Shown here: one piece after another, positions 32,344 to 41,184 of the stretch
Numbering within the stretch: the first letter of the stretch is position 1
Layout: each line of letters begins with the position of its first letter
Origin: Bacillota bacterium
Lineage (GTDB): Bacteria; Bacillota; Clostridia; Tissierellales; MES13
Direction: 5' to 3'
NCBI GenBank assembly: GCA_009711765.1
Contig: VEND01000046.1
Coordinates: 1 to 45,787 of the forward strand
DNA length: 45,787 nt
The notes under the pieces: generated by a model
Told to the model about the DNA's origin: nothing
Seen by the model: only the letters and a program-made list of their open reading frames with translations
The model's database searches: none
Translations under genes and position numbers: made by a program

Positions 32344-34425
32344 TTAGTTATGAAAGTCATCTTTATATTGTAATCTATAAAGGTCATAATAAAATCCACC
32401 TTTATCTAGAAGTTGTTGATGGGTGCCTTGTTCTTTAACTTCACCTTTATGTAGGACTATTATTTTATCAGAATGTTGTATAGTTGATAACCTATGGGCT
32501 ACTGCTATTGAGGTTCTATTTTTAATAAGCTTTACTAAAGCATCTTGTATAAGTAACTCTGTTTCAGTATCTATATTAGAAGTAGCTTCATCTAAAATTA
32601 AAATATCTGGATTAAAAGCTAATGCTCTAGCAAATGCTAAGAGTTGTTTTTGTCCAGCAGATAAAGTTGCACCTCTCTCCATTACAGGTTCATCATATTT
32701 TTTAGGTAAATTCTCTATAAATTTTTCAGCGTTAACATATTTTGAAATTTCTTTTATTTCTTTTTTTGAAATGCCTTTGTTATTTAATCTTATATTATCT
32801 TTAATATCTCCAGTAAATAAGAAAACTTCCTGTAAAACTATTCCTATTCGTTTTCTTAACTGAAATTTATCTAAATTTTTAATATTTATATCATCTATTA
32901 AAATTTCACCCTTTTGAATATCATAAAATCTACTAATTAGATTAATTATTGAAGATTTCCCTGCACCTGTAGCGCCAACAAAGGCTACTGAATCCCCAGG
33001 ATTTATTGTAAAGCTTACATCTTTTAAAACCCAATTATCCTTTTCATAGGCAAACCAGACATTTTTAAATTCTATTTTACCTTTTAGTTTATTAAATGAA
33101 ATAGGTTTATTATTATTTTTTATATCAGCCTCTTTATCTAGTATTTGGAATAATCTTTCAGAAGCAGCCATTGCAGATTGTAATATATTATACTTTTGAG
33201 TCATTTCCATTATAGGTCTAAAGAATTGTTGTAAGTAGTTTATAAATGCATATAAGACTCCAAATTCTATGGTTCCTTTGACTACTTGACCTCCACCATA
33301 ATAAATGATAGAAGCTATGCCTAAAGACCTTATTATCTCAATTGATGGTCTGAAAAGGGCGTATACCCTTATCTCTTTTTTTGTAGCATCTAGATAGCTT
33401 TGATTTATTTTATCAAATTCTTTAAATTTTTTATTATGTTTGTTAAAGATATGGACGGTTTTCATACCTGTTATATTTTCATTTAAAGTTGAATTAATTT
33501 TAGCTAATCTTACTCTAACAATTCTATATATTTTTCTAATTTTCGATCTAAATATAGCAGAAGCTATTAATATTATCGGAACAACAGAAAAACTTAATAA
33601 AGCTAATTTATAATTCATTTTTATCATTATAACTACTATACCAAGGAGTAATAATATGTCATTTATTAATTTTACTAAAACTTGAGAGTACATTTCATTT
33701 AATTTTTCAGTATCATTAGCCACACGAGTTACTAATCTTCCCACTGGATTATTATCAAAAAAAGATAGCGACATCTTTTGAAGGTGTGAAAATATTTCTT
33801 GTCTAATATTAAAAATAATCTTTTTACTAGAATAATTAAGTATATACTTTTGAGCATAGTGACTTATAAATCCAATAGTAATCAAAATTAAATATATTAT
33901 ACCTAATTTTGATAGATTATCTATATCATTTTGTCTAAATGTTTTATACTCATCCTTTGATAAAAGAGTAGCACTATAGGAATTATCAGCTGTTTTAAAT
34001 GTAGCTTTTTTACCATTAGTTTTTATAGTTACATTTTCCTTTGGACTTTTAATTGAGCCATCAATTAAATAAAATTCACCTTTAAATTTGTATATTGACT
34101 TAATTTCTTTATCAGAATACTTACTTTTTTCTTTTTCTGTTAATTTATTTTCCCTTACATATATATTATTTTTATAAGAGATTCCCTCTATGGGTGCATT
34201 TCCTTTATCAAATACATACATAGGCTTTTTATAAGCTGTTATATAGTCATCAATAGCAATTTGCATAACATAAGGTCTTGCTAATAAAACTATAGTAGCA
34301 AAGATAAGTAAAATAAGAGATAATAGTATATATTTAAAGTAGGGCTTAGCGTAGGATAATAATCTTTTCATTAATTTTGAATCATAGGCTTTACCCAGAG
34401 TTTCTTCTTCATGAATATTTCTCAT
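32344..34425 (-). CDS. Heterodimeric ABC exporter subunit with extracytoplasmic insert, BmrD-like
   Basis: Half-transporter (six membrane helices plus ATPase), 693 residues. About 115 residues (roughly 57-175), rich in Lys, Asn and Ser, lie between the first and second membrane helices and should form an external domain, as in BmrD/YheH. In the ATPase domain, Walker A is GATGAGKSS, the signature is LSAGQ rather than LSGGQ, and Walker B with catalytic glutamate is LILDEATS; this is the ordinary active site half. Likely a multidrug exporter with the protein encoded upstream. ATG after GGAGGTTTTTAT, 14 bases downstream of its partner's stop. Confidence 0.9.
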   Translation of the reverse strand: MRNIHEEETLGKAYDSKLMKRLLSYAKPYFKYILLSLILLIFATIVLLARPYVMQIAIDDYITAYKKPMYVFDKGNAPIEGISYKNNIYVRENKLTEKEKSKYSDKEIKSIYKFKGEFYLIDGSIKSPKENVTIKTNGKKATFKTADNSYSATLLSKDEYKTFRQNDIDNLSKLGIIYLILITIGFISHYAQKYILNYSSKKIIFNIRQEIFSHLQKMSLSFFDNNPVGRLVTRVANDTEKLNEMYSQVLVKLINDILLLLGIVVIMIKMNYKLALLSFSVVPIILIASAIFRSKIRKIYRIVRVRLAKINSTLNENITGMKTVHIFNKHNKKFKEFDKINQSYLDATKKEIRVYALFRPSIEIIRSLGIASIIYYGGGQVVKGTIEFGVLYAFINYLQQFFRPIMEMTQKYNILQSAMAASERLFQILDKEADIKNNNKPISFNKLKGKIEFKNVWFAYEKDNWVLKDVSFTINPGDSVAFVGATGAGKSSIINLISRFYDIQKGEILIDDINIKNLDKFQLRKRIGIVLQEVFLFTGDIKDNIRLNNKGISKKEIKEISKYVNAEKFIENLPKKYDEPVMERGATLSAGQKQLLAFARALAFNPDILILDEATSNIDTETELLIQDALVKLIKNRTSIAVAHRLSTIQHSDKIIVLHKGEVKEQGTHQQLLDKGGFYYDLYRLQYKDDFHN

Positions 34426-34439
34426 ATAAAAACCTCCAG

Positions 34440-36191
34440 TTATTTGTTCTTAAGTTTTTCTTCTAATAGTTGTTTTTCATAAATATCTCTGTAGATGCCA
34501 TTATTTTCAAGAAGTTCATTATGTTTACCTTTTTCAACTATATTACCTTCATCAAGAACAATTATTTTATCTGAATCTTTTACAGTTGATATTCGATGGG
34601 CAATAATAATTGTTGTTTTTTTATCCATTGTATCTTTTAAATTATTAAGTATTTTTTCTTCAGTTTGGGTATCAACTGCAGATAAACTATCATCTAAAAT
34701 AAGTATATTAGGATCTTTAATAATAGCCCTTGCCATAGCTGTACGCTGTCTTTGACCTCCAGATAATGTTATGCCCCTTTCACCTAAAAATGTATCGAAT
34801 TTATTAGGAAAGTCCATTATATTATCAAATACTTCAGTCATTTTAGTTGCCTTTTCTATTTCTGTAGCACTAATTTCATTTTCATAAGCGAAGGATATAT
34901 TCTCCTTTAGTGTATTAGAAAATAAAAAGTTATCTTGGGCTACATAACCAATATTTTCTCTTAATGTTTTTAAAGTGTAGTCTTTAATATCTAATCCATC
35001 AATTAAAATTTCACCTTCGTTGATATCATATAATCTTAATAATAAGTTGACTAGAGTGGTTTTTCCACTACCTGTTTTTCCAACTATACCTAGAGTAGAT
35101 CCCTTTGGTATTTTCAAATTTATATTTTTAAGCACATATTTGTTAGTATTTAAATACTTATAAGAAACATTTTTAAATTCGATATTTCCATCAATAATAC
35201 TTTTACTGCTAGTACTTTCACTATCTATGATTTCAGGTTTTTCAGATAAAATTTTGTTAATTCTATCCATAGAGGCTGCTCCTCTTTGAAGTAAGTTTAT
35301 AACCCAACCTATAGCCATCATCGGCCATACTAATAACGTTAGATAACTGTTAAAGGCTACAAACTCTCCTAGGGTTATATCCCCTGAAATTACTAATATT
35401 CCACCATACCATATAACAATTAAAAAACTTAGGCCTGAAATAAATCTTACTAAGGGTTCAAATAATCCTTGAATTTTTATCTGATTCATATTCATATCAA
35501 AATTATATTGATTAGCTTCAGTAAACTTCTCTATTTCTTTTTTTTCCTGAACATAGGATTTAACGACTCTAATGCCTGCAAAATTTTCCTGGGCTTTATC
35601 AGAAAGATTAGAAAAAGATTCTTGTACTAATTTGAAACGTTTATGTATCAATTTACCTAATTTACCAATTAAAAATGCTAGAAATGGTAAAGGTAATAAA
35701 GCAAGTAACGATAATTTTAAATTAGTTGTTTTAATCATCATAATTAAAGCTGCAATTGTGATAAAAATTGCATCAGTAATCATTACTATTCCTGGTCCTA
35801 ATGCCATTCTTATAGCGTTTATGTCATTTGTAGCATGAGCCATTAGATCACCAGTTTTATGTTTATTAAAGTAATTAGTTGATAGAGATTGTAGATGTTT
35901 GAATAATTTATTTCTGATGTAGTATTCTAATTTTCTTGAAGTACCCATTATGTATATCCGCCAAAAATATCTTCCAATTCCTATAAAAATTCCTGTTAAT
36001 ATTATATAGAAGCTATATTTAAGCAAACCAGAAATATTAATCATATTATTTTCTAATAAATCAGTAACTTTTTTTAATATTTGAGGTACGATAAGTTGAA
36101 TTACATCAACAATTATTAACCAGATTATTCCTAAAACATATTTCCATTTATGTTTTAGAAAGAAACTCTTTAATGTTTTAAAACTTCCCAT
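34440..36191 (-). CDS. Heterodimeric ABC exporter subunit, BmrC-like
   Basis: Half-transporter of 583 residues with six membrane helices and an ATPase domain. Walker A is GKTGSGKTT and the signature is LSGGQ. Walker B reads LILDDSLSAVDT, with Asp where the catalytic Glu is normal. This is the expected degenerate site of heterodimeric exporters such as BmrC (585 residues) paired with BmrD. It is the first gene of the two-gene operon (GGAGGGATTTT before ATG). Substrates cannot be read from sequence. In Bacillus, bmrCD is induced by ribosome-targeting antibiotics through a leader; no such leader peptide was seen here. Confidence 0.9.
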   Translation of the reverse strand: MGSFKTLKSFFLKHKWKYVLGIIWLIIVDVIQLIVPQILKKVTDLLENNMINISGLLKYSFYIILTGIFIGIGRYFWRIYIMGTSRKLEYYIRNKLFKHLQSLSTNYFNKHKTGDLMAHATNDINAIRMALGPGIVMITDAIFITIAALIMMIKTTNLKLSLLALLPLPFLAFLIGKLGKLIHKRFKLVQESFSNLSDKAQENFAGIRVVKSYVQEKKEIEKFTEANQYNFDMNMNQIKIQGLFEPLVRFISGLSFLIVIWYGGILVISGDITLGEFVAFNSYLTLLVWPMMAIGWVINLLQRGAASMDRINKILSEKPEIIDSESTSSKSIIDGNIEFKNVSYKYLNTNKYVLKNINLKIPKGSTLGIVGKTGSGKTTLVNLLLRLYDINEGEILIDGLDIKDYTLKTLRENIGYVAQDNFLFSNTLKENISFAYENEISATEIEKATKMTEVFDNIMDFPNKFDTFLGERGITLSGGQRQRTAMARAIIKDPNILILDDSLSAVDTQTEEKILNNLKDTMDKKTTIIIAHRISTVKDSDKIIVLDEGNIVEKGKHNELLENNGIYRDIYEKQLLEEKLKNK

Positions 36192-36354
36192 AAAATCCCT
36201 CCAAAAAAATAAATCTAGTATAACTATTTCGATATACTAAATAAAAATCCTTTATATTTTAAGTTTATATAAGAATAATTACATATTTAAATTATTTTTT
36301 CAAATAATAAATAAGAGTTGTATTTAATTTTAACTTTTTTAGGAGGTGTAAGTA

Positions 36355-36549
36355 ATGAAACAAAACACTTTAGATATGATTAAAAAGAAAATAGCAGATT
36401 CTCAGGAAATGGTAAGGGACTATGAAATGTTTTCAAAGCAAGTAAGAGATACTGAATTAGGAGAAACTTTTAAAATGTTTGCTGAGGAGTCAGGAATGCA
36501 GGCAAGAAGATTACAAGCAATATTAGATAAAAAAGAAGGAAGGAAATAA
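36355..36549 (+). CDS. Small helical hypothetical protein, 64 aa
   Basis: Not recognised with certainty. The 64 residues are predicted to be two amphipathic helices (NTLDMIKKKIADSQEMVRDYEMFSKQV and LGETFKMFAEESGMQARRLQAIL), giving a hairpin fold reminiscent of a ferritin-like half-domain, but without a clear ExxH iron motif. AGGAGGTGTAAGTA before ATG is an excellent site. It is a single-gene unit with its own terminator, divergent from the ABC exporter. Confidence 0.75.
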   Translation: MKQNTLDMIKKKIADSQEMVRDYEMFSKQVRDTELGETFKMFAEESGMQARRLQAILDKKEGRK

Positions 36550-36554
36550 TATTT

Positions 36555-36580
36555 AAGACCCTTTTTGGGTCTTTTTTATA
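36555..36580 (+). terminator. Intrinsic terminator
   Basis: AAGACCC-TTTTT-GGGTCTT followed by TTTTAT. Confidence 0.88.
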
Positions 36581-36689
36581 ATTAATCTAATAATACTTTT
36601 TTAAAAGTATCATATACATAGGTAATAGTTTGTATTATAATGATTCTTAGATATAATATATTTAAAAAAAGGTAGGAAGGAAGAATAAA

Positions 36690-37583
36690 ATGAAGAAGGT
36701 AAGAATAATATATAATCCCTCTTCAGGGAGACAACTATTACATAGAAAAATTGATGCTATTTGTAAAATATTAATGGATAAAGGTTATGTTATCGGAAAA
36801 TATGCTACTAAAAAGAAATATGATGCCATGGAAGAAACCATAAGATGTTGTAAACAGGACTGGGATATTATCATAGCTTGTGGAGGAGATGGTACTGTTA
36901 ACGAGGTAGCTTCTGGGATAGTAAAGGGAGGTAGAAAAATACCGATTGCTATATTGGCTTCTGGAACTGTAAATGATTTTTCAAATTTCATGTCTCTTCC
37001 TAGGACACCAAAAGAATTTTGCAAAATGATAGAAGATGAAAATATTACTGATGTAGATTTAGGAAAATTAAATGATAAGTATTTTGTAAATGTTGCAGCA
37101 GGTGGTCTTTTAACTAATGTAGCACATCAGGTCCCATCAGAATTAAAAACTCTTTTAGGAAGAATGGCTTATTATTTAGAAGGGCTAAAGGAAATACCTA
37201 AACAAAAATTTAGGCCAATAAAAGTAAGGGTAACTAGTAAAGAATATACAGGTGAAGATGAAATATTATTATTTTTAATATCTAACAGTTCATCTATAGG
37301 AGGGTTTAAAAAATTAGCTCCAGATGCTGAGGTTAAGGATGGTTTTCTTGATTGTATTTTAATTAAGAAGTCTGAGATACAAGATATAATAACTATATTT
37401 GTAAAGATTCTCAGTGGAGAACATGTTAAACATCCAAAGGTTGAATACTTTAAAACTAGAAAAATTAAAATAGAAACTTTAGAAAAAGTTCATATTGATA
37501 TAGATGGAGAGTATGCTGGAGTATTACCTGCTGAATTTGAAATACTTCCTAATAGTTTTAGAATATTTACACCGAAGAAATAA
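36690..37583 (+). CDS. Diacylglycerol kinase-type lipid kinase, YegS/BmrU family
   Basis: Cytoplasmic lipid kinase, 297 residues. The nucleotide-binding NPSSG near 9-13 and the GGDGT motif at 65-69 (IACGGDGTVNEVASG), then ILASGTVNDFSNFM, define the DAGK catalytic domain. The C-terminal domain has DGFLDCILIKKSE and the final HIDIDGEYAG typical of the YegS/Rv2252/BmrU group. The substrate is probably diacylglycerol or a related lipid. GTV replaces the more usual GTG/GTA of GTxNDFA. RBS GGTAGGAAGGAAG; monocistronic. Confidence 0.92.
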   Translation: MKKVRIIYNPSSGRQLLHRKIDAICKILMDKGYVIGKYATKKKYDAMEETIRCCKQDWDIIIACGGDGTVNEVASGIVKGGRKIPIAILASGTVNDFSNFMSLPRTPKEFCKMIEDENITDVDLGKLNDKYFVNVAAGGLLTNVAHQVPSELKTLLGRMAYYLEGLKEIPKQKFRPIKVRVTSKEYTGEDEILLFLISNSSSIGGFKKLAPDAEVKDGFLDCILIKKSEIQDIITIFVKILSGEHVKHPKVEYFKTRKIKIETLEKVHIDIDGEYAGVLPAEFEILPNSFRIFTPKK

Positions 37584-37666
37584 AAATGAGAAAAAACAAA
37601 AGCTTTTTAGGATTAATCAAAGCTTCTTATATATTTTATAGATTTTTTATTTTCAATAGAGTCTAT

Positions 37667-37737
37667 AAATGAAAAAAAGTAGTTCGTTTTGGAGTATTTT
37701 ATATTTCATTTCCAAAATGAACTACTTCTTTTCATTT
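37667..37737. terminator. Long bidirectional terminator hairpin
   Basis: A 27-base arm at 37667-37693 pairs with 37711-37737, with about two mismatches, around a 17-base AT loop. It overlaps the bactofilin stop and lies 84 bases beyond the convergent lipid kinase. A/T tracts on each side suit both directions. A smaller AAGCTT-containing inverted pair sits at 37600-37625. Confidence 0.8.
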
Positions 37738-38125
37738 ATTTTGTTTTATTTTTTTTAGTTTCTTTTTTTGTTTCTGAAGTAGTTTGTTTCATTTTACAAT
37801 TTCCTTCAAAAGTAGCATTTTCATCAACTATAAAGTTGTTAACTTGAATATCACCAAAGACTTTACCTGTATTTGTTATTCTTAATTGGTCACTACCAAT
37901 AATATTACCCTCTACAACACCAGAAACTAAAATACTACTACATCTTATATTACCCTTTACTTTTCCCTCTTTACCAATAATCACATTACCTTCTATTGTT
38001 ATATCACCATCTAGTATACCATCTAGTCTAATAGTACCACTAGCTTCAATTTTACCTTCAAATCTTGTGTTTTTACCTATCAAAGTATCTATTTTTTCAT
38101 TATTAATTTCTTTTTTTCCAAACAT
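37736..38125 (-). CDS. Bactofilin, polymer-forming cytoskeletal protein
   Basis: Bactofilins self-assemble without nucleotide into filaments and often localise cell-wall enzymes. The 129 residues begin with a short tail, then a right-handed beta-helix of repeated short strands (FEGKIEASGTIRLDGILDGDITIEGNVIIGKEGKVKGNIR, then VSGVVEGNIIGSDQL, FGDIQV). The C-terminus is a Lys/Thr/Glu-rich tail that is probably disordered. It follows an M23 peptidase gene by 13 bases, the usual bacA-lmdC-like arrangement, so the filament probably positions that peptidase. RBS GAAAGGAG before ATG. Confidence 0.93.
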   Translation of the reverse strand: MFGKKEINNEKIDTLIGKNTRFEGKIEASGTIRLDGILDGDITIEGNVIIGKEGKVKGNIRCSSILVSGVVEGNIIGSDQLRITNTGKVFGDIQVNNFIVDENATFEGNCKMKQTTSETKKETKKNKTK

Positions 38126-38138
38126 TTTAATCTCCTTT

Positions 38139-39077
38139 CTATTTAAAGGTTCTTAATATTTTAGTAGGGTTAACAGGTTTTCCATAATATCTAACTTCAA
38201 AGTGAAGATGGGGTCCTGTACTTTTACCTGTATTACCCATCTTAGCTATAACTTGACCTTTATCTACTTTTGTACCTACCTTTACAAGTAATTTATTGTT
38301 ATGTCCATATATTGATTGATAACCATAACCATGGCTTATAATAATCATACGGCCGAATCCACCATTATATCCAGAATAAGTTACTATACCTTCACCAGCA
38401 GCTTTAATTTTAACGCCGTAGTTATTAGATATATCGATTCCATAATGAAATTCAGAACCTCTCCCAAAGGGGTTTTTTCTATAACCATAGCCTGATGATA
38501 TTTTACCGGTTGTTGGCATCAAATCTGGCTTTGCTTCTAAAAATCTTAGTCTTTTTTCCACATCACTTATTAGTTCACTTAAATCTGATTTCCCTTTATC
38601 TAATTCCTTTGATAATACATCCATTTTTGTTTCGAAGTTTTCTTCACTTAATAAATTAACAGTCTTATTAACAATACGCTCGCCGCCCCTTGAATTACTA
38701 GTATTTTTAGAGATATTACTTTCAAGACCTACCATTTCTTTTACAGTTTTTTGAAGGTCTGATATGGTTTTAAGCTTTTTTTCAACTTCTGATGTTTTTT
38801 GCTTTAAATCAATTATTTCAGCATGTTGTTTTTTATTTGCAGCCTTTAAAGTATTGATTTTTTCTACTTTTGATTGATAATTATTTTTTATATAAGTATA
38901 TTTGTTATATAAATTCCAAGTATAAACTGTAGCTACTATTAAGCTTATTACTACGAAGGAAATTATGGTTTTTGGTAACCATGTTGGCATTTTCATTTGC
39001 TTTACTTTATCTGATTGGGGTACAATAAGTAAAGTAAAGTGTTTAGATTTTTTGTTTTTTATGTGATCATGTTTCAA
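38139..39077 (-). CDS. Membrane-anchored M23 peptidase with coiled coil
   Basis: Cell-wall endopeptidase of the LytM type, about 312 residues. A cytoplasmic basic N-terminus is followed by one membrane helix (about 35-55, TIISFVVISLIVATVYTWNLY). A coiled coil covers about 65-165, and an M23 domain completes the protein. The zinc ligands are in HYGID and GPHLHFEV, and SIYGHNNKLLVKVGTKVDKGQVIAKMGNTG is typical. Unlike regulatory, ligand-less LytM proteins, the ligands look complete. GTG 39086 is in the ribosome binding site AAAGGGTGA, so TTG 39077 is the better start. The short basic N-terminus could touch the bactofilin encoded next. Confidence 0.9.
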   Translation of the reverse strand: MKHDHIKNKKSKHFTLLIVPQSDKVKQMKMPTWLPKTIISFVVISLIVATVYTWNLYNKYTYIKNNYQSKVEKINTLKAANKKQHAEIIDLKQKTSEVEKKLKTISDLQKTVKEMVGLESNISKNTSNSRGGERIVNKTVNLLSEENFETKMDVLSKELDKGKSDLSELISDVEKRLRFLEAKPDLMPTTGKISSGYGYRKNPFGRGSEFHYGIDISNNYGVKIKAAGEGIVTYSGYNGGFGRMIIISHGYGYQSIYGHNNKLLVKVGTKVDKGQVIAKMGNTGKSTGPHLHFEVRYYGKPVNPTKILRTFK

Positions 39078-39201
39078 AACAGTCACCCTTTGCTTTTTTA
39101 GAATTAAGCTACTCTTAATTATTCTATAAAAATGTTTAGAATCCTTTTTTAAGTTGTTGTTTTTACGTTAACAATTACTGGAATTCAATATTAAAAAGGG
39201 T

Positions 39202-39236
39202 TTTAGTTGACTAAAGTTAAATATTAATGCTAAAAT
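39202..39236 (+). promoter_or_regulatory. marR promoter with overlapping palindromic operator
   Basis: TTTAGTTGACTAAA (39202-39215) is a perfect 6-bp inverted repeat with a two-base centre. It overlaps the -35 box TTGACT (39207-39212), which stands 18 bases from TAAAAT (39231-39236). The position suggests autorepression by the MarR protein, whose start is 30 bases on. Confidence 0.55.
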
Positions 39237-39265
39237 TTAGATATATGATAAATGGAGGTAAAAAA

Positions 39266-39712
39266 ATGACTGATGTAAACTTTGAGAAAAGTGTTATTGA
39301 AATCGAAAAAAGTTTAAGAAAAGTAGATAATATTATTAGACAAAAAGGTAGGGAAATACTTAAAGATTTTAATATTACTGCACCTCAATTTATAGCACTT
39401 CAATGGCTTATAAATGAAGGTGATTTAACTATTGGTGAATTAAGTAAGAAGATGTCTTTAGCTTGTAGTACAATAACTGATTTAATAGATAGAATGGAAA
39501 AAAACAAATTAGTAGTGAGAACTAAGGATGAAAATGATAAAAGGGTAGTAAGAATTAAGGTAAAAGAAAAGGGGCATACACTAGTACAAGAAGTTTTAGA
39601 TAAAAGAAGGTATTTTCTTACTGAAAAATTAAAAGGATTTAAAGAAGAGGATAAAAAATTTTTAATGAAAAATCTAAAATCTTTACATGCTGCTATGAAG
39701 GAAGTTGAGTAG
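39266..39712 (+). CDS. MarR-family transcriptional regulator
   Basis: DNA-binding dimeric regulator, 148 residues from ATG 39266 (TGGAGGTAAAA upstream; a longer frame from 39227 lacks a site). The winged helix-turn-helix runs from about 42 to 105: LTIGELSKKMSLACSTITDLIDRMEKNKLVVRTKDENDKRVVRIKVKEKG, where DxRxxxI is the wing. Helices at both ends form the dimer. The effector and targets are unknown; the palindrome in its own promoter suggests autoregulation. It may also act on the LacI-family gene 66 bases downstream. Confidence 0.92.
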   Translation: MTDVNFEKSVIEIEKSLRKVDNIIRQKGREILKDFNITAPQFIALQWLINEGDLTIGELSKKMSLACSTITDLIDRMEKNKLVVRTKDENDKRVVRIKVKEKGHTLVQEVLDKRRYFLTEKLKGFKEEDKKFLMKNLKSLHAAMKEVE

Positions 39713-39778
39713 GTCACTTTACATAGTTATAATATATTTTTGGTATACTAATTAATAAATCTAGTGGGAGGTGTTTTT

Positions 39779-40783
39779 ATGGGAGTAACAATAAAGGATG
39801 TTGCTAAGGAAGCTGGAGTTTCAATATCGACAGTTTCTAGAGTAATAAATAATTCAAAACCAGTTAGTCCTGAAATAAAAAGAAAAGTTCTTCAAATTAT
39901 AGATGAATTAGGATATAGACCTAATGAAGTAGCTAGAACATTAGTTACTAAAAAGTCATATTTAATAGGTGTAGTTGTTACAGATTTAGGGAATTCTTAT
40001 ATAGCTGATATGGTTAGAGGAATTGAAGAAGTAGGTAAAATGTATAATTACGATATTTTACTGTGTAGTACATATGGAGAAAAAGAGGCAGAAGCTAAAT
40101 ATTTTAATCTACTAGATAGAAAACAGGTTGAAGGTATAATACTTATATCAAATTCTTTAAATGATGATATCGAGGAGATTATAGGAAGGTATAAAAAACC
40201 ATTTGTATATTTAAGTAGATATTCATTTGAAAAGAAATACCCGACCGTCACAATAAATAATTATCAAGCAGCATACGAAATGACTAGATATTTACAAAGT
40301 TTAGGACATGATAACATAGCATATGTAAGTAGTGATATGGGGCCAAATTCTGTAGAGGGATGTATACATAAAGGATATAAAAATGCAATTAAAGAAAATG
40401 AAAATGCAGAAGAAAAAGTTTACGATGCAAAGGGTATAGATGTAGAAGATGGATATGAGATAGCTAAGGATATAGCTAAGGATTTAGAGGAAGTTTCAGC
40501 AGTCTTTTGTAGTACAGATGAACTTGCTTTAGGTGTTAGTAATTATTTATCTGATAATAATATAAAGGTCCCTGATGAAGTATCAATAGCTGGCTTTGGA
40601 GATATAAATTTTTCATCTGTTTTTAGACCTAGGCTTACAACCATAAAGGAGCCCTATTATGACATAGGAGCAGTAGCAATAAGAAGAATTATTAAAGAAT
40701 TAAAGGAAGAAGAAATAGATAAAGAACATATTACTTTGCCTTTTCAAATACAGAAAAGAGATAGTTGTCTTAAATTAATATAG
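39779..40783 (+). CDS. LacI-family transcriptional regulator
   Basis: Sugar-type repressor, 334 residues from ATG 39779. The in-frame GTG 39764 overlaps GGGAGG and is not the start. The N-terminal helix-turn-helix (TIKDVAKEAGVSISTVSRVIN) and hinge helix (YRPNEVARTLVTKKS) are canonical. The periplasmic-binding-protein-like effector domain follows (IGVVVTDLGNSYIADMVRGIE, VSIAGFGDINFSSVFRPRLTTI). No transporter or catabolic gene lies next to it, so its regulon is not apparent. It could be a CcpA-like global regulator, but no CcpA-specific residues were checked. Confidence 0.9.
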   Translation: MGVTIKDVAKEAGVSISTVSRVINNSKPVSPEIKRKVLQIIDELGYRPNEVARTLVTKKSYLIGVVVTDLGNSYIADMVRGIEEVGKMYNYDILLCSTYGEKEAEAKYFNLLDRKQVEGIILISNSLNDDIEEIIGRYKKPFVYLSRYSFEKKYPTVTINNYQAAYEMTRYLQSLGHDNIAYVSSDMGPNSVEGCIHKGYKNAIKENENAEEKVYDAKGIDVEDGYEIAKDIAKDLEEVSAVFCSTDELALGVSNYLSDNNIKVPDEVSIAGFGDINFSSVFRPRLTTIKEPYYDIGAVAIRRIIKELKEEEIDKEHITLPFQIQKRDSCLKLI

Positions 40784-40786
40784 AAT

Positions 40787-40839
40787 AAAAAATCTCCAAA
40801 TTAGTAATAATAAAATTGATACTATTTGGAGGTGATTTT
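40787..40839 (+). promoter_or_regulatory. RBS-sequestering hairpin before the UPF0180 gene
   Basis: AAAAATCTCCAAATTAGTA (40787-40805) pairs with TACTATTTGGAGGTGATTTT (40819-40838), with a 13-base AT loop and two small irregularities. The right arm contains the whole Shine-Dalgarno sequence GGAGGTGATT. If it forms in mRNA it blocks initiation at GTG 40840. It is not followed by a good T run, so a plain terminator for the LacI gene is less likely. Confidence 0.55.
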
Positions 40840-41097
40840 GTGAATAGAAGAATATTAGTTGAAGATAGTTTAACAAATGTTAAGGATGTTTTATTAGGTC
40901 AAGGTTATGAAGTTGGAAAATTAAGTACTGAGAAAAATAATTTAGAAGGTTATGATGCAATTGTAGTATCAGGACAGGATAAGAATTTTATGGGAATTAC
41001 AAATACAGTTACAAAATCTCCAGTAATTGATGCTAGAAATAAATCAGCTGAAGATATATTAAATCAAATAAATCAATTACAAGGAAAGCTTAAATAA
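40840..41097 (+). CDS. UPF0180 (YkuS-like) protein
   Basis: A conserved Firmicute family of unknown role. The 85 residues from GTG 40840 read NRRILVEDSLTNVKDVLLGQGYEVG, then GYDAIVVSGQDKNFMGITNTVTKSPVIDARNKSAEDILNQI, matching the UPF0180 pattern. It has an alpha/beta flavour resembling a receiver-like half. Start GTG follows GGAGGTGATTTT; further upstream in-frame codons lie inside the hairpin. Initiation may be controlled by that hairpin. Confidence 0.88.
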   Translation: MNRRILVEDSLTNVKDVLLGQGYEVGKLSTEKNNLEGYDAIVVSGQDKNFMGITNTVTKSPVIDARNKSAEDILNQINQLQGKLK

Positions 41098-41119
41098 AGC
41101 AGCTTATGCTGCTTTTTTA
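41096..41119 (+). terminator. Intrinsic terminator
   Basis: AAAGCAGC-TTAT-GCTGCTTT followed by TTTT, directly after the UPF0180 stop. Confidence 0.92.
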
Positions 41120-41184
41120 TTTTATATATTTGATGAAAATAGTATTGATTGATAGAATAATAAAAAAATATAGGTGGTGGACTT

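Noticed and set aside
36192-36354. Search for a BmrCD-type leader peptide and attenuator upstream of the ABC exporter
   Set aside because: No short frame with a ribosome binding site or terminator hairpin was found on the minus strand.
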